From NCBI GenBank assembly GCA_963921425.1, contig OY992835.1:24689322-24753321 (forward strand): a stretch of 64,000 nt of DNA, given 5' to 3'. This document shows, piece by piece, positions 61,919-64,000 of the stretch (the stretch's first letter is position 1; the number at the start of each line of letters is the position of its first letter). The notes below the pieces were generated by a model. It ran no database searches. It saw only the letters and a list, made by a program, of their open reading frames with translations, and had not been told where the DNA came from. The DNA is from Dryas octopetala (taxonomy: Eukaryota; Streptophyta; Magnoliopsida; Rosales; Rosaceae). Made by a program: the position numbers and the translations under genes.

Positions 61919-62520
61919 CAGTGGCGGAGCCAGGAAAACATACTTATGGTCACACCTGATTTCAACTTGCTTCAAAACCTTTTCATCAAAACAGAAAATA
62001 GCTTTAATTTAAATAGAAGTTGTTACCTTTTAATCAACAAGAAAGAAACTTATATAATATTACAACAGTGAAATATAATAGAGATAAAAACATAGTTATA
62101 TATATATATATATTCTTGTAAATCAATACACTTTTCTTTCCATTATAATATGTTAGGAGTTAGAAGCACAAAATTATCTAGCATCACTACTATATGTCAG
62201 CGGACCACAAAAATTTCAGTACTACAAAATAGGAGAGACATAGCAAAGTTTGTTGACCATGGAGAATAGGAGAAAACGTGAGAGGAATTAGATGAAAAGT
62301 CTTGAAGAGTGAAAAGTAACATTCTAGAAAAGAGAAGTAGCCAAAAAAACGAATAAAAAAAGAAAAGTACGTGTGTGAGTCTGTGAGACCTTAAGTCAGA
62401 ACTGATATTTTAAGGATCTTTTAGTCAAAAAAAACTATGAAATCAATAAACCATGTCTTTTTCTTCCAAAAGTTGAGTGGGACCCATGTCCCCCCCGGTC
62501 CTCACGTGGCTCCGCCACTG
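61919..62520. mobile_element. hAT-type MITE, second copy
   Basis: Same element and same CTCATCAC duplications (61911-61918 and 62521-62528) as 19965-20566. Being at the same site in both 42-kb units, it predates the large duplication. Confidence 0.93.
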
Positions 62521-63971
62521 CTCATCACACACTAAATTATATCATCTCATTAATCCATCATCTTCGTAAATTGCTACATATATCATGCATACCCAATACC
62601 TGTTTGCCACGTACGCTGTGATTGTGGCATGCATTCATTTTATTCCTACCTAGCTATCCTATGTTAAGATTGATGGATCCAATCATCCAAATTTGGAATA
62701 ATCTGTGTAATGTATAATGAAGTAAAGATGAGTTAGATGCATCTCGTGCATGCATTCCAATAGTGAAATGTAGCTTCATACATTATTCCATTCCAACTCA
62801 TGAAATGTACCTGCACCTCCAAATTAACCTTTCTAACATCAATTATTTGGCTTCTAACTGGCTATGTTTGAAGTTCAAATAGCTAGGTAAGTACAGCATT
62901 TTTACAGCTTCCCGTTTTGTACATAATACAATGCAGATAAAAAAAGTGAATGAAGTTATATATAATTCTTTGGCTACCACAAAATTGCCAAAATGTGATC
63001 AAATAATTAAAACAAAATTGGGTGAAGTGGAATTAATGGTTGGCATGTGACAGACATGATGGGTGGATGGATTGCAGAGATAAGGTCCTATCCTTAAAAC
63101 TTGGTTCTCCTGGATCCAACATCGTATTTCTCTATTTGTGACATATCGTATATGCAATTTATGACTGCCCTTGCTTTGTTGGGAATGTGATGTGACTTTG
63201 TTTGTGGGCATCTCCATATTCACCCACAGTGTCTTTGTCAAAGAATACTGTTCTGTCCAACTTAGCCCAAAATAGGCAATTCTACGGCCTTTACAAGTAG
63301 TCCAAAACCCAAGCTAAGCCACCCAAACTATCTCAAAACAATCCATCATCACCTGCTTCTGATTGGCAACCGCGACTGTGGAATCGAGTATCAAAGTTGA
63401 AACCAAGAGAAAGGCAATAGTGGTTAGATAACAATACTTTGCTAGCTTAGAAGTGAAGTGAACACCACGGGCAGAGAGAGAAGGGTGGGGTTTGTTCAGT
63501 ACATGTAGTAATGTAAGCTTCCTACTAATACTATAAGCTTCGACATGGACCGAAGCCATTGCGTTATATGTCGACATTTATGAGACATTATGTTGACATC
63601 CTTGTGTCATCTATAATGGAAGAGGAGAGAAACTCACCTATATCCGAAATGCCAGCTCATATCTCATTTGGTGTCACAACCCAATAAAATTGTGACAGGT
63701 GGGTGTATAGAAAGTTTGACTTCTATTTGAAATTTCATACCCATCATCATAACAAGATAACCTGGCTGATGACATTTCACAGATAGCATACCATGAATAA
63801 ATGTGCAACAAACAACACACTTATTAAAATTGTCAAGGCCAATCTAAGGCATCAACCAAACAACCTCAACCAATTACATCGAGTTACAAAATGTACTCTT
63901 ATTTTTAGGGAATTAATATCATACTTTCTAGTCTCAAAAAATGTAAGACCACGACATGAAGTCCCTGCCAC

Positions 63972-64000
63972 CTACTTTGGAGCTAGTCTAATTGGGCATA
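63972..64000 (-). pseudogene. LSF1: LSF1 copy B, second unit (last exon only, cut by window end)
   Basis: The stop codon TAG at 63972-63974 and the CPIRLAPK-encoding end of the final exon match 22018-22046. The rest lies beyond the window. Confidence 0.8.

Overview
The window is eukaryotic nuclear DNA from a dicot plant. The evidence is GT-AG introns, AT-rich intergenic DNA, long GA/CT microsatellites, plant gene families (phosphoglucan phosphatase LSF1, plant-type farnesyltransferase beta, PPR, phospholipase D) and hAT, Mutator-like, CACTA and Ty1/copia remnants. A woody Rosaceae species is a guess, based on the quinone-oxidoreductase exon and the general look. No rRNA, tRNA gene, CRISPR or bacterial operon was seen.

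Layout: the window is 1.5 periods of a ~42 kb direct repeat. Positions 1-22046 recur at 41979-64000. By eye there are three base differences and two GA-microsatellite length differences over 22 kb, so this is either a very recent tandem duplication or a duplicated stretch in the assembly. In order, one unit holds: a farnesyltransferase-beta (ERA1/FTB) pseudogene; a five-exon papain-like protease whose long first intron holds a TIR element and an antisense phospholipase D fragment; two last-exon fragments of a quinone oxidoreductase; a transposon-like block with a captured exon; a CACTA end; LSF1 copy A; an FTB fragment fused to a copia RNase H fragment; a hAT MITE; LSF1 copy B; a cystatin-related gene; and a 10 kb transposon nest (32.2-41.6 kb) with captured pieces of a zinc-finger gene, a PPR gene and IMP dehydrogenase. 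FTB exon 1 of the next unit follows.

Most recognisable genes are damaged. FTB has a stop at codon 2, at least two more nonsense codons and frameshifts. The two LSF1 copies share a 4-bp frameshift in exon 1 and carry different further lesions. The two loci that read intact through predicted splices are the 247-codon papain-like protease, which lacks a propeptide, and the 211-residue cystatin-related protein. The window is best read as a duplication-prone region where transposons copied and scattered host gene pieces.

Limits: exon models come from reading splice sites and remembered family sequences. No alignment or database search was run, and percent identities are by eye.
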